NCBI GenBank assembly: GCA_038231495.1 | Contig: JBBRLG010000024.1 | Coordinates: 1-26,734 of the forward strand | Origin: JBBRLG01 sp038231495 | GTDB lineage: Bacteria > Planctomycetota > Planctomycetia > Gemmatales > Gemmataceae | Direction of reading: 5' to 3' | DNA length: 26,734 nt | Shown here: in pieces, positions 15,807-22,742 of the stretch | How the letters are laid out: each line of letters starts with the position of its first letter | Position numbering within the stretch: position 1 is the stretch's first letter | Notes under the pieces: generated by a model | Database searches by the model: none | What the model saw: the letters and a program-made list of their open reading frames with translations, nothing else | Told to the model about the DNA's origin: nothing | Program-made: the position numbers and the translations under genes

Positions 15807-16154
15807 CCCCTTTTCCCTTAAATCCTTTCCAAACTCCGGCGAACCCGCGATGCCCGCCGCGGGACGGCTCGCGCGGGCCTACCCCACGGAGCGCCGCCGC
15901 GGCGAAAAGGAATGCGTCGCGGGGTTGCAGAATAGTGTGCTTCAGGACAAGGACCGCCGCGTGGTGCAGGCGGCGCAAGAAGCCCTTCAGGCCATCTCGG
16001 CGCGGCCTTAACTGCCGATTCGCCCCTGCCGCGCCTTGTCTCATTGCCGTTCGAGCCGTGAGGCGTTCACTACCCATTGCCGTACCTGGGGTTTCTCTAA
16101 CTGAGGAACGTTCGCCCGCGTAGGGAGCAGGACACGAATCGAACGGGAGCTACC
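15807..16154. other. Gap between fabI hairpin and PQQ-propeller gene
   Basis: Beyond the hairpin this stretch holds one doubtful short reading frame (15850-16011, listed separately) and an unstructured 140-base leader to the next gene. No promoter with both boxes could be picked out. Confidence 0.6.
15850..16011 (+). pseudogene. Possible remnant of a HEAT-like repeat protein
   Basis: A 53-codon frame whose second half reads LQDKDRRVVQAAQEALQAI, which has the spacing of a HEAT repeat helix pair (D-x-x-V-x-x-A-A-x-x-A-L-x-x-I). The first half is Arg/Gly-rich and shows no family. There is no ribosome binding site before the ATG. It is most likely the tail of a lost gene, or chance. Confidence 0.25.
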
Positions 16155-17396
16155 ATGAAAATCGCGAAGACGACGACGGGCGTGCTGGTGGGCTGCGTGC
16201 TGTTATTCGGCGTCAGCGGCGTCCGGGCACAGGATTGGCCCCAATGGCGCGGGCCGAATCGGGACAACAAGGTGACGGGCTTCACCGAACCCAAGACGTG
16301 GCCCAAGGAGTTGACGCAGAAGTGGAAAATCAAGGTGGGCGTCGGCGATGCTTCGCCGGTCCTGGTGGGCGACAGGGTTTACGTCTTTACGCGCGACGGT
16401 GGCGACGAGGTTGTCACCTGCGTGGACGCGGCCAAGGGTACGGAAGTGTGGAAGGACAAGTACGCGGCACCACCCGCGGACGGACCCGGAGGTCGCCCCC
16501 ACGACGGACCGCGGAGTTCACCCGCCGTAGCCGACGGCAAGGTTTGTATCCTTGGAGCTAGCGGTATCCTCTCTTGCCTGAACGCGGACAAGGGCACGGT
16601 CGTCTGGCGCAAGGAATCTAAAGGCAAGCCCCAGTTCTGGACGGCGGCGTCGCCGCTCATCCTCGACGGCAAGTGCATTGCGTACCTGGGAGGCAAAGGC
16701 AAGGGCGAGATCGTCGCGTACGACCTCGCCACCGGCGACGAAAAGTGGAAGTGGACAGGCGACGGCCCGGCATACGGCTCTCCCGTCCTGATGACGATTG
16801 ACAAAACGAAGATGGTAGTCACCCTGACGGAAAAGGGCCTCGTAGCCGTCAACGCGGCCGACGGTAAGCTGCTTTGGAATGCCGCATTCTCGGCCCAGTA
16901 CAACAGTGGCACCCCGGTTATCGACGGGCAAACGGTAATCTGTTCGGGGCCGAACGCCGGCACGGTGGCCTTCAAGGTCGAGAACAAGGACGACAGTTTC
17001 GAGGCAAAACAACTGTGGAAGAACACCCCGGCAGCCGGCATCTACAACACGCCGGTACTCAAGGACGGCCTCCTTTTCGGCCTGACCTCGACAGGCGGCG
17101 GCCGGGGGCGCGGCGCGCCGACCAACATCTTCTGTATGAAAGCCGAGACCGGGCAGGATTCCTGGACCGACAGCACCAAGCTCGGCGAATGCGGGGCGAT
17201 CCTCGATGCCGGCTCCGTCCTCCTCGCACTGTCCAGCGACTCCGAGTTGCTCGCCTTCAAACCAGGCGACAAGAAAATTACGGTCCTTGCCAAGTACAAA
17301 GTCGCCGACTCTCCGATCTGGTCCTGTCCGATCATTGCTGGGAACCGCGTGTTTGTGAAGGACAAGGACAGCTTGATTCTGTGGACGATTGAATGA
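16155..17396 (+). CDS. Secreted PQQ-like beta-propeller protein
   Basis: A 413-residue exported protein. The signal peptide covers about 1-25 (VLVGCVLLFGVSGVRAQ), and the mature part opens QDWPQWRGPNRD, a start that is very common in planctomycete propeller proteins. The rest is a series of PQQ/WD-like blades, each with a G-x-x-x-W or D-G-K-x-x-W turn: VDAAKGTEVWKD, LNADKGTVVWRK, YDLATGDEKWKW, VNAADGKLLWN. It resembles BamB but lacks a lipobox and is not near bam genes. No catalytic PQQ ligands are apparent, so binding of the cofactor is not implied. GGGAG precedes the ATG. Confidence 0.85.
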   Translation: MKIAKTTTGVLVGCVLLFGVSGVRAQDWPQWRGPNRDNKVTGFTEPKTWPKELTQKWKIKVGVGDASPVLVGDRVYVFTRDGGDEVVTCVDAAKGTEVWKDKYAAPPADGPGGRPHDGPRSSPAVADGKVCILGASGILSCLNADKGTVVWRKESKGKPQFWTAASPLILDGKCIAYLGGKGKGEIVAYDLATGDEKWKWTGDGPAYGSPVLMTIDKTKMVVTLTEKGLVAVNAADGKLLWNAAFSAQYNSGTPVIDGQTVICSGPNAGTVAFKVENKDDSFEAKQLWKNTPAAGIYNTPVLKDGLLFGLTSTGGGRGRGAPTNIFCMKAETGQDSWTDSTKLGECGAILDAGSVLLALSSDSELLAFKPGDKKITVLAKYKVADSPIWSCPIIAGNRVFVKDKDSLILWTIE

Positions 17397-17429
17397 GCGG
17401 ATCGAACCGGTAGCCGCCAAAAAACTCGA

Positions 17430-17476
17430 CTTGCCGCTTGCGGCTTTGCCGGGCAGAATGCAAAGCCGCAAGCGGC
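17430..17476. terminator. Hairpin after PQQ-propeller gene, REP-like copy
   Basis: Seventeen-base perfect arms (17433-17449 and 17460-17476) flank the same ten-base loop as the copy at 15758-15804; the whole 47 bases are identical. A CTTTT run follows. It lies between the propeller gene and the Uma2 gene and ends 25 bases before the latter's ribosome binding site. Confidence 0.7.
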
Positions 17477-17514
17477 CTTTTCGCGCGCCCCTTTCGCCGC
17501 CGGAGGACCTCGCA

Positions 17515-18420
17515 ATGACCGCCATCCCGGTGCCGCAAACCGTCCCCACCCCTGTGGACGAAGTGTATTACCCGTCGGAAGATGGTGAGCCTTTGGCGGA
17601 AACCGAAGCCCACATCATGGTGATCCTGACGCTGATCGCCACCCTGCGTCAATTCTACTTCAACCGGCCGGACCATTACGTGATCGGCGACATGTTCCTC
17701 TACTGGGAGGAAGGCCACCCCGAGGCCCGCAAAGCGCCGGACGTGATGGTCGTCAAGGGCGTCGAACCCAAGCCGCTCCGCAACTTCTTCAAGACGTGGG
17801 AGGAGCGCGCCACGCCCGCCGTGATCTTTGAAATCACGTCGCCCTCGACTGCCGACGAAGACCTCGTCGGCAAGTTTGAACTCTACCAGCGGCTCGGCGT
17901 CAAGGAATACTTCCTCTTTGACCCGCGGCACGAATACCTGGACCGGCCGTTGCTCGGCTACCGGCTGATCGGCGGGCGGTACGAAGCGCTGCGGCCGAGT
18001 GCGGACGGCTGCCTGGTCAGCAGCGAGTTGCAAATGAAGTTGTGTCCGGAGGGCAGCGAACTGGCCCTGATCGATTTCAAGACCGGCAAGCGCGTGCCGA
18101 CGCCGGCGGAAACACACCAACTTTGGAAGCAGGCGGAGGCAGACCGGGGCCGCCTGCAACAATGGGCCGAACAGCAAGCGGCGGAGGCCGAACTGGAGTT
18201 GGCCAAGGTCCAACACCGGGCGGCGGCGGCCGAACACCGGGCGGACGAGGCCGAACACCGGGCGGACGAGGCCGAACAGTTGCGACTTTTGGAACAACAG
18301 GCAATGCTTCGAGAACAGCAACGCGCGGAGGAGGCCGAACGTCGCGCCGCGGAACTGACGGGGGAACTGGCCCGGTTGCGGTCCACTCCCCCACCGGAAC
18401 CGCTCAACCCGCCAGGCTAA
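17515..18420 (+). CDS. Uma2-family protein with C-terminal coiled coil
   Basis: A 301-residue protein. Residues 30-195 are the Uma2 domain, a PD-(D/E)XK-nuclease-like fold greatly expanded in planctomycetes and cyanobacteria: APDVMVV (74-80), PAVIFEITSPST (101-112) and KFELYQRLGVKEYFLFDP (119-136) supply the D, E and K/Y positions of the putative site. Nuclease activity is predicted, not shown, for the family. Residues about 205-285 form a long Ala/Glu/Arg/Gln coiled coil containing three tandem seven-residue units (234-254). GGAGG at 17502-17506 fixes the ATG at 17515. The last 17 bases overlap the convergent transporter gene. Confidence 0.85.
   Translation: MTAIPVPQTVPTPVDEVYYPSEDGEPLAETEAHIMVILTLIATLRQFYFNRPDHYVIGDMFLYWEEGHPEARKAPDVMVVKGVEPKPLRNFFKTWEERATPAVIFEITSPSTADEDLVGKFELYQRLGVKEYFLFDPRHEYLDRPLLGYRLIGGRYEALRPSADGCLVSSELQMKLCPEGSELALIDFKTGKRVPTPAETHQLWKQAEADRGRLQQWAEQQAAEAELELAKVQHRAAAAEHRADEAEHRADEAEQLRLLEQQAMLREQQRAEEAERRAAELTGELARLRSTPPPEPLNPPG
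18214..18276 (+). repeat. Three tandem 21-bp units inside the Uma2 gene
   Basis: Units begin at 18214, 18235 and 18256. The second and third are identical and the first differs at three positions. Each encodes one seven-residue coiled-coil heptad, HRA(A/D)(A/E)AE. Recent slippage or duplication is the likely source, and the number may vary between strains. Confidence 0.85.
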
Positions 18421-19567
18421 ACACGAGCGCCGCCAGCGTCATGACGATCGCCAGTAGCATCGGCAGCCGCAACGCGAACTGCACGTTGCGCCGCCGGGCC
18501 AATGAGCCGAATATCGGTGCCAGCACCAGGCTGCCCAGCGACCCCGTGGCGAACACCAGGCCGTACGCCGTGCCGTAATCTTCCAGATGGTCGTCCTTCA
18601 GGTGCTGGAACAGGATGCCGATCAGCGTCGGGAAGATCGGGCCGAGCAGGAAACCCACCAACCACAGGCCGCGCCGCGCACCGGCGCGGCTGGCCGTGCC
18701 GGACAGGTTGCCGAGCAGCACCGCGACCAGCGCTGCCGGTATCACCAGCAGCCAACCCTCCCAGCCCGCCAGCGCCGGCAAATGGGCCGCGGCCGCCGTC
18801 AGGAGTCGCGAACCGAGGAACGCGCACCAAAACCCCGAAAGCGTCCACGTCGCGCCGCGCTCGCTCTGGCCCAGCTCCGTCAGGAACGTCGTCGCCCAGA
18901 TGCTGATCGACGCCTCAAGCGGGGCGTAGAAGACGAAGACCAGGGCCGCCAGCCACACGGTATGCGAGGCCGTCAGCGCGGCCGTGGGGGCGGAGTGCTG
19001 CTCGATTTGGAACTGCCCGCCGTCGGTCATCAGCGCGAACACGGCGGGGAAGAGGCACAGGAGCGCCAGCGCGGTCGCCACCCAGCGAAAACTCCACACG
19101 CTCGACAGCACGTCCACCAGGACCGGCGTGATAAGAGCGCCCAGTGCGACGAATACGAAGCCGAGGTTGAGCGAAGCCGTCGTGGATTCCGGGAAGAAAG
19201 CGGTACGCATCAGGACGATGCTGCCGGTGCTGAGGCCGGCGCTGCCGAGGCCCGCGAGGAGGGTGGCGACGACCGCGGTGGCGTAGTGGGGCCGTAAACC
19301 CAGCACGAAGATCGCGGCGGCGGTCAGTAGCGAGCCGCCGAGGATGATCCAGCGGGCGCCGAGGGTGCCGTCCACCAGCAACCCGGTCAGGATCATCATC
19401 GTCATCAGCGCCAGGTTCAGGACCGAGAGCAAGACGCCGATGCGGCCTTCGCCGAGGCTCATGCGTTTGGCCAGGGCCAGCTTCAGGCTGCCCAGGAGTG
19501 CCAGAACCATACCGAACACGAACGCGGAACCGGCAGTGACCACGGTCACGCCTAGCAAGCCAAACAT
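18404..19567 (-). CDS. Major facilitator superfamily transporter
   Basis: A 387-residue integral membrane protein with about 12 hydrophobic segments, in the size range of MFS carriers. The first half starts GLLGVTVVTAGSAFVFGMVL and has an N-terminal half loop KRMSLGEGRIG before helix 2; a glycine-rich helix LLAGLGSAGLSTGSIVLM fits helix 4. The second half begins near residue 205. The substrate cannot be told; sugar-type and drug-type branches are both possible. GAGG lies six bases before the ATG. The 3' end overlaps the Uma2 gene on the other strand. Confidence 0.8.
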   Translation of the reverse strand: MFGLLGVTVVTAGSAFVFGMVLALLGSLKLALAKRMSLGEGRIGVLLSVLNLALMTMMILTGLLVDGTLGARWIILGGSLLTAAAIFVLGLRPHYATAVVATLLAGLGSAGLSTGSIVLMRTAFFPESTTASLNLGFVFVALGALITPVLVDVLSSVWSFRWVATALALLCLFPAVFALMTDGGQFQIEQHSAPTAALTASHTVWLAALVFVFYAPLEASISIWATTFLTELGQSERGATWTLSGFWCAFLGSRLLTAAAAHLPALAGWEGWLLVIPAALVAVLLGNLSGTASRAGARRGLWLVGFLLGPIFPTLIGILFQHLKDDHLEDYGTAYGLVFATGSLGSLVLAPIFGSLARRRNVQFALRLPMLLAIVMTLAALVFSLAG

Positions 19568-19789
19568 GCCAACCTCGTTTCGGGGCGGATTCTAGCGGCC
19601 GGGCGAACGTACGTCGGACAGACACGCCTGCCAGGCAATTCGTTCGGCGGGTGCCGATCTTTCGGTACGGTCGGCCCCCGGTCGGCCTATTCTACGAATT
19701 TCGGTTTTCTGTTTTGCCTTGCGCGGCCTGGTCGCATATCGTACCCACATCGTTAGAGCCTGGACAAACTTGCTCGAAGGGAGACGAAC

Positions 19790-20287
19790 ATGTCGATGTA
19801 CATTGGTGAAGCGCTGGTCGGCGACGGCAACGAGATTGCCCACATTGATCTCTTGATCGGTTCCAAGGACGGCCCGGTCGGCACGGCGTTCGCCAACGCG
19901 CTGGCCAACCAGTCGCACGGCCACTCGAACCTGCTGGCGGTGCTGGCGCCGAACCTCTTGTGCAAGCCGGCGACGGTGCTGATCACGAAGGTGACGATCA
20001 AGGGTTTGCCGCAGGCGGTGCAGATGTTTGGGCCGGCCCAGGCGGCGGTGGCCAAGGCCGTGACCGATTGCGTGGCCGCGAACGTGATCAACAAGGAGAT
20101 CGCGGAAGACCTGGTAATCGTGTGCGGCGTGTTCATCCACCCGCAGGCGAAGGACGACACCAAAATTTACCAGTACAACTACGACGCGACGACGCTGGCG
20201 ATCAAGCGTGCCATCAACAACGAGCCGAAGATCGACGAGATTTTGGCGAAGAAGGACACGGCGAAGCACCCGTTTTCGCCGAAGTGA
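19790..20287 (+). CDS. fae: Formaldehyde-activating enzyme
   Basis: A 165-residue Fae, which joins formaldehyde to tetrahydromethanopterin to give methylene-H4MPT and so detoxifies or oxidises formaldehyde in the cytoplasm. The family start is intact: YIGEALVGDGNEIAHIDLLIG, written here as residues 4-24, with the catalytic H18. GHSNLLAVLAPN (44-55), the KVTIKG strand (67-72) and FGPAQAAVAKAV (80-91) are also typical, and the C-terminus shows a HPQAKDD...YNYDATTLAIKRA end. AAGGGAG lies seven bases before the ATG. The next step of the pathway is encoded 72 bases downstream. Confidence 0.95.
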   Translation: MSMYIGEALVGDGNEIAHIDLLIGSKDGPVGTAFANALANQSHGHSNLLAVLAPNLLCKPATVLITKVTIKGLPQAVQMFGPAQAAVAKAVTDCVAANVINKEIAEDLVIVCGVFIHPQAKDDTKIYQYNYDATTLAIKRAINNEPKIDEILAKKDTAKHPFSPK

Positions 20288-20302
20288 CGCCGCTTGCCCC
20301 CG

Positions 20303-20341
20303 CCGCTTGCGGCGTAGCGCTAATCGCTACGCCGCAAGCGG
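20303..20341. repeat. Hairpin between fae and mtdC, REP-like copy
   Basis: Perfect 17-bp arms (20303-20319 and 20325-20341) flank a five-base loop CTAAT. It starts 15 bases after the fae stop and ends 18 bases before the mtdC start. It has the CCGCTTGCGGC core but a different loop from the other copies. It could weaken read-through or stabilise the fae part of a shared transcript. Confidence 0.75.
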
Positions 20342-20359
20342 TGTCTGGAATCCATCACC

Positions 20360-21229
20360 GTGGACAAGCGGAAAATCCTGATCCAACTGGACGCCGACGC
20401 CCAGCCGAGCGTCTTCGACCGCGTGGTGGCCATCGACGCCGGCGCGGACGAGGTGTTCAGCTACGGCAACGTGCGGCCCGAACAGGTGCGCGACCTGGTC
20501 CACGGTGCCATCTTCACGCGCGGCCCGAAAGACCTGGCGCGGACGGCGTTCTTCATCGGCGGCAGCGACGTGGTCGCCGGCGAAAGACTGCTGGCCGAGG
20601 TGACAAAGCACCTGCTGCCGCAGTTCGGCCTGCGCGTGTCGGTGCTGCTCGACGCGAACGGCGCCAACACGACCGCCGCCGCCGCCGTGCGGGCCGCGGC
20701 CCAACACCTGGATTTGAAGGCAACGAAAGCGCTCGTGCTGGGGGGCACCGGCCCGGTCGGCCAGCGCGTCGCCCTGTTGTTGGCGAAACAAGGGGCCGAA
20801 GTGCGTCTCGCCTCGCGCCAGTTGCCGCGTGCCGTCGCCGCGGCAGACGCCATCCAGGCCAAGATTCCCGACGCCAACCTGACGCCGCTCGCGGTCGCCT
20901 CCACCGCGGACCTAAACGCCGCGCTGACGGAACGCACCCTGGTCGTCGCGGCCGGGGCGGCCGGCGTCGTGCTGTTGCCGAAATCGGCCCAGGCGGCGTG
21001 TCCGACTTTGCGGGTGGCCATCGACTTGAACGCAGTACCGCCGCTGGGCGTCGAGGGCGTCGAGGTCGGCGACAAGGGCATCGAGCGCGACGGCGTGATT
21101 GGTTACGGCGCGCTGGGCGTCGGCGGCACGAAGATGAAGATTCACCGGGCGGCGATCGCCCGTCTGTTCGAGCGTAACGACCAAATCCTGGACGCCGAGC
21201 AGGTGTATGCAATTGCCGAAACCCTATGA
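20360..21229 (+). CDS. mtdC: Methylene-H4MPT dehydrogenase, MtdA/MtdC type
   Basis: A 289-residue NAD(P)-dependent enzyme that oxidises methylene-H4MPT, the product of Fae, to methenyl-H4MPT. The N-terminal part ILIQLDADAQPSVFDRVVA (6-24), YTRG-like IFTRGPKD (51-58) and LLDANGANTTAAAA (96-109) match the MtdA/MtdB/MtdC group. The Rossmann loop is GGTGPVG (128-134), and the basic residue after the second strand (ASR, 151-153) suggests NADP. MtdC enzymes are known from a Gemmata strain, and the fae neighbour favours an H4MPT substrate over folate. The start is GTG with only a weak ribosome binding site. The exact subtype, and so the symbol, is inference. Confidence 0.8.
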   Translation: MDKRKILIQLDADAQPSVFDRVVAIDAGADEVFSYGNVRPEQVRDLVHGAIFTRGPKDLARTAFFIGGSDVVAGERLLAEVTKHLLPQFGLRVSVLLDANGANTTAAAAVRAAAQHLDLKATKALVLGGTGPVGQRVALLLAKQGAEVRLASRQLPRAVAAADAIQAKIPDANLTPLAVASTADLNAALTERTLVVAAGAAGVVLLPKSAQAACPTLRVAIDLNAVPPLGVEGVEVGDKGIERDGVIGYGALGVGGTKMKIHRAAIARLFERNDQILDAEQVYAIAETL

Positions 21230-21488
21230 ATAAGGCAGCGGAATAAGACGAGAAGGCAAGAAGGCAGAAAATGGGTGACGGGTTCTTGACGCGGGAGGGA
21301 GGCCGTGATCTACTAGGAAGTGCGAAAAAGCCATAGCGACTCAGCGCGAGCCATCCATTAAGCTCAGAGGCAGCTGAGCAGCGCGTCTCTTCGGTTTGGA
21401 AGGCGAAACAGGGATGCACAGAATTGGTGTCAGTTCATTATTAGAAATTTGAACAGACACTATACTCCCCCTCGGAAGGAGGTTTTGC
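21230..21488. other. Gap between mtdC and the DUF433 gene
   Basis: A 259-base stretch with lower GC than its surroundings. It holds a six-base hairpin at 21361-21378 and candidate promoter boxes near its right end. No gene is evident. It may carry the promoter region of the toxin-antitoxin pair. Confidence 0.5.
21438..21466 (+). promoter_or_regulatory. Possible promoter of the DUF433/DUF5615 pair
   Basis: TATACT (21461-21466) matches the -10 consensus at five of six positions, with TTATTA 17 bases upstream (21438-21443) as a weak -35. It lies 22 bases before the GTG start with a strong GGAAGGAGG ribosome binding site between. The local AT-richness supports a promoter. Confidence 0.4.
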
Positions 21489-21818
21489 GTGTCGCTTCTG
21501 GTTCAGGCTCAACCGCTGCCGATGGTGGTTGACGCGGATGGGGTGATCCGGATCGGCGGCACCCGCGTTACGCTTGCTACGGTCGTCGCTGCCTTCCGCG
21601 ACGGGATGACCGCGGAAGCAATCGTCGAACAGTACCCTTCGCTTGGCTTGGCGGACGTCTACCTGGTGATTGGTTACTTCCTCAGTCATCAGGCCGAGGT
21701 GGACGCTTACCTGGACGACCGGCGGCAACTTGCCGACGAGGTCCGCACGCAAAACGAGGCCCGCTTCGATCCGAATGGGATCCGCGCTCGGCTATTGGCC
21801 CGGCGGGGTCGGGGTTGA
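21489..21818 (+). CDS. DUF433 protein, probable antitoxin
   Basis: A 109-residue protein of the DUF433 family, a winged-helix type antitoxin group. GGTRVTLATVVAAFRDGMT (26-44), AEAIVEQYPSLGLADVYLVI (45-64, continuing to GYFL) are the family signature. It lies six bases before a DUF5615 gene, the usual partner. Start is GTG, chosen from the GGAAGGAGG site at 21474-21482. The partner's activity is presumably held in check by direct binding, as in VapBC-like systems; this is family inference. Confidence 0.85.
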   Translation: MSLLVQAQPLPMVVDADGVIRIGGTRVTLATVVAAFRDGMTAEAIVEQYPSLGLADVYLVIGYFLSHQAEVDAYLDDRRQLADEVRTQNEARFDPNGIRARLLARRGRG

Positions 21819-21824
21819 GCGCCG

Positions 21825-22178
21825 ATGCTTACTCTTATTGCCGATGAGAACTTCACCAATGATGTCGTGCGTGGCGTCCGGCGTCGGCATCCGGCGGTCG
21901 ATCTCGTGCGCGTGCAGGACGTAGGGCTTAGCGGTGCCGACGATCCAACGGTCCTGGAATGGGCGGCGCAGAACGGCCGAGTGTTACTGACCCACGACGT
22001 GGCGACGATGACCCGATACACCTACGACCGCGTGCGCGAGGGGAAGCGAATGCCGGGGGTATTTGAGGTCGGGCGGCATGTGCCGATCGGCACCGCGATC
22101 GAGGAGATTATCCTGCTAGCTGAGTGCAGTTTCGAGGGGGAATGGGAGGGGCAAGTACGCTACCTGCCGCTCCGCTGA
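21825..22178 (+). CDS. DUF5615 PIN-like protein, probable toxin
   Basis: A 117-residue Mut7-C/PIN-like protein. The pattern starts LIADENFTNDVVRGVRR (4-20) with acidic D7 and E8, continues VDLVRVQDVGLSGADDPTVL (25-44), and has LLTHDVATMTRY (54-65) carrying the conserved H-D pair of the putative RNase site. Encoded right after DUF433, with six bases between, in the standard toxin-antitoxin order. Activity is predicted from fold; the motifs are intact. Confidence 0.85.
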   Translation: MLTLIADENFTNDVVRGVRRRHPAVDLVRVQDVGLSGADDPTVLEWAAQNGRVLLTHDVATMTRYTYDRVREGKRMPGVFEVGRHVPIGTAIEEIILLAECSFEGEWEGQVRYLPLR

Positions 22179-22205
22179 TCATGCGGTGGGGGCCGAAGAG
22201 GATCC

Positions 22206-22601
22206 TCACCCCTCCGCCGCTTGCGGCGTTGCGTTATCCTCCTGCGCCTCCCGCACCCGCTCCACCACCACCTCCGCCAGCAACGGATGCCTTCCCAATG
22301 GCTCCGCCAGTCGGAAATCGACCCGCGGAAACCGCGCCGCCAACTGCGCACGGGCTTCCGTCAAGTCGCGCCGGACGTGAACGCCCGCCGCCAGGAAATA
22401 AGGCACCAACACCACGCGCTTTGCTCCCAATTCAACGCACTGCGCCCCGCCGGCCGCGATGCCGGGTTCGGCGAGTTCCAGAAACGACGCCACGACGATC
22501 GCGTGGCCGCGCCGCCGCAGCACGTCGGCAAGGTGGTGCAGGTCGGCGTTGGCCTCGACCTGGCGGCTGCCGTGGGCGATCAGGAGCAGAGCGGTAGACA
22601 C
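22206..22601 (-). CDS. Short CbiX/SirB-type chelatase
   Basis: A 131-residue single-domain sirohydrochlorin chelatase-like protein, which would insert Co or Fe into sirohydrochlorin for cobalamin or siroheme. LLLIAHGSRQVEANADL holds the metal/substrate histidine (H10), and FLELAEPGI, LVPYFLAAGVHVRRDL hold the second histidine. I chose the GTG at 22601 since AAGGAAGG lies seven bases upstream, rather than the ATG at 22625, which lacks a binding site. The single-domain form is like archaeal CbiX-S. Its last codons lie in a half copy of the REP-like palindrome (22217-22227). No cobalamin genes are adjacent. Confidence 0.75.
   Translation of the reverse strand: MSTALLLIAHGSRQVEANADLHHLADVLRRRGHAIVVASFLELAEPGIAAGGAQCVELGAKRVVLVPYFLAAGVHVRRDLTEARAQLAARFPRVDFRLAEPLGRHPLLAEVVVERVREAQEDNATPQAAEG
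22217..22227. repeat. Half copy of the REP-like palindrome
   Basis: The core CCGCTTGCGGC occurs here without a matching right arm. It lies at the 3' end of the chelatase gene and supplies its last codons. It is likely a decayed or captured copy of the family seen at 7967, 15762, 17434 and 20303. Confidence 0.55.
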
Positions 22602-22684
22602 GGTTGCGCCTTCCTTTGTCGTCATTCGTTTTTAGCTTTGGCCACGGCCGACACAATTTCCTTTCGCAGTACCCTTGCAGTCTT

Positions 22685-22690
22685 TATAGT
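22685..22690 (+). promoter_or_regulatory. Possible -10 box of the amidohydrolase gene
   Basis: TATAGT, five of six to consensus, lies 52 bases before the ATG. The -35 at the expected spacing (TTTCGC) is poor. Based on resemblance only. Confidence 0.25.
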
Positions 22691-22742
22691 GGCACCCAGC
22701 ACTCGCCGTTCGACCCGACCCCGCAAACCGGAGCGACTTCCG

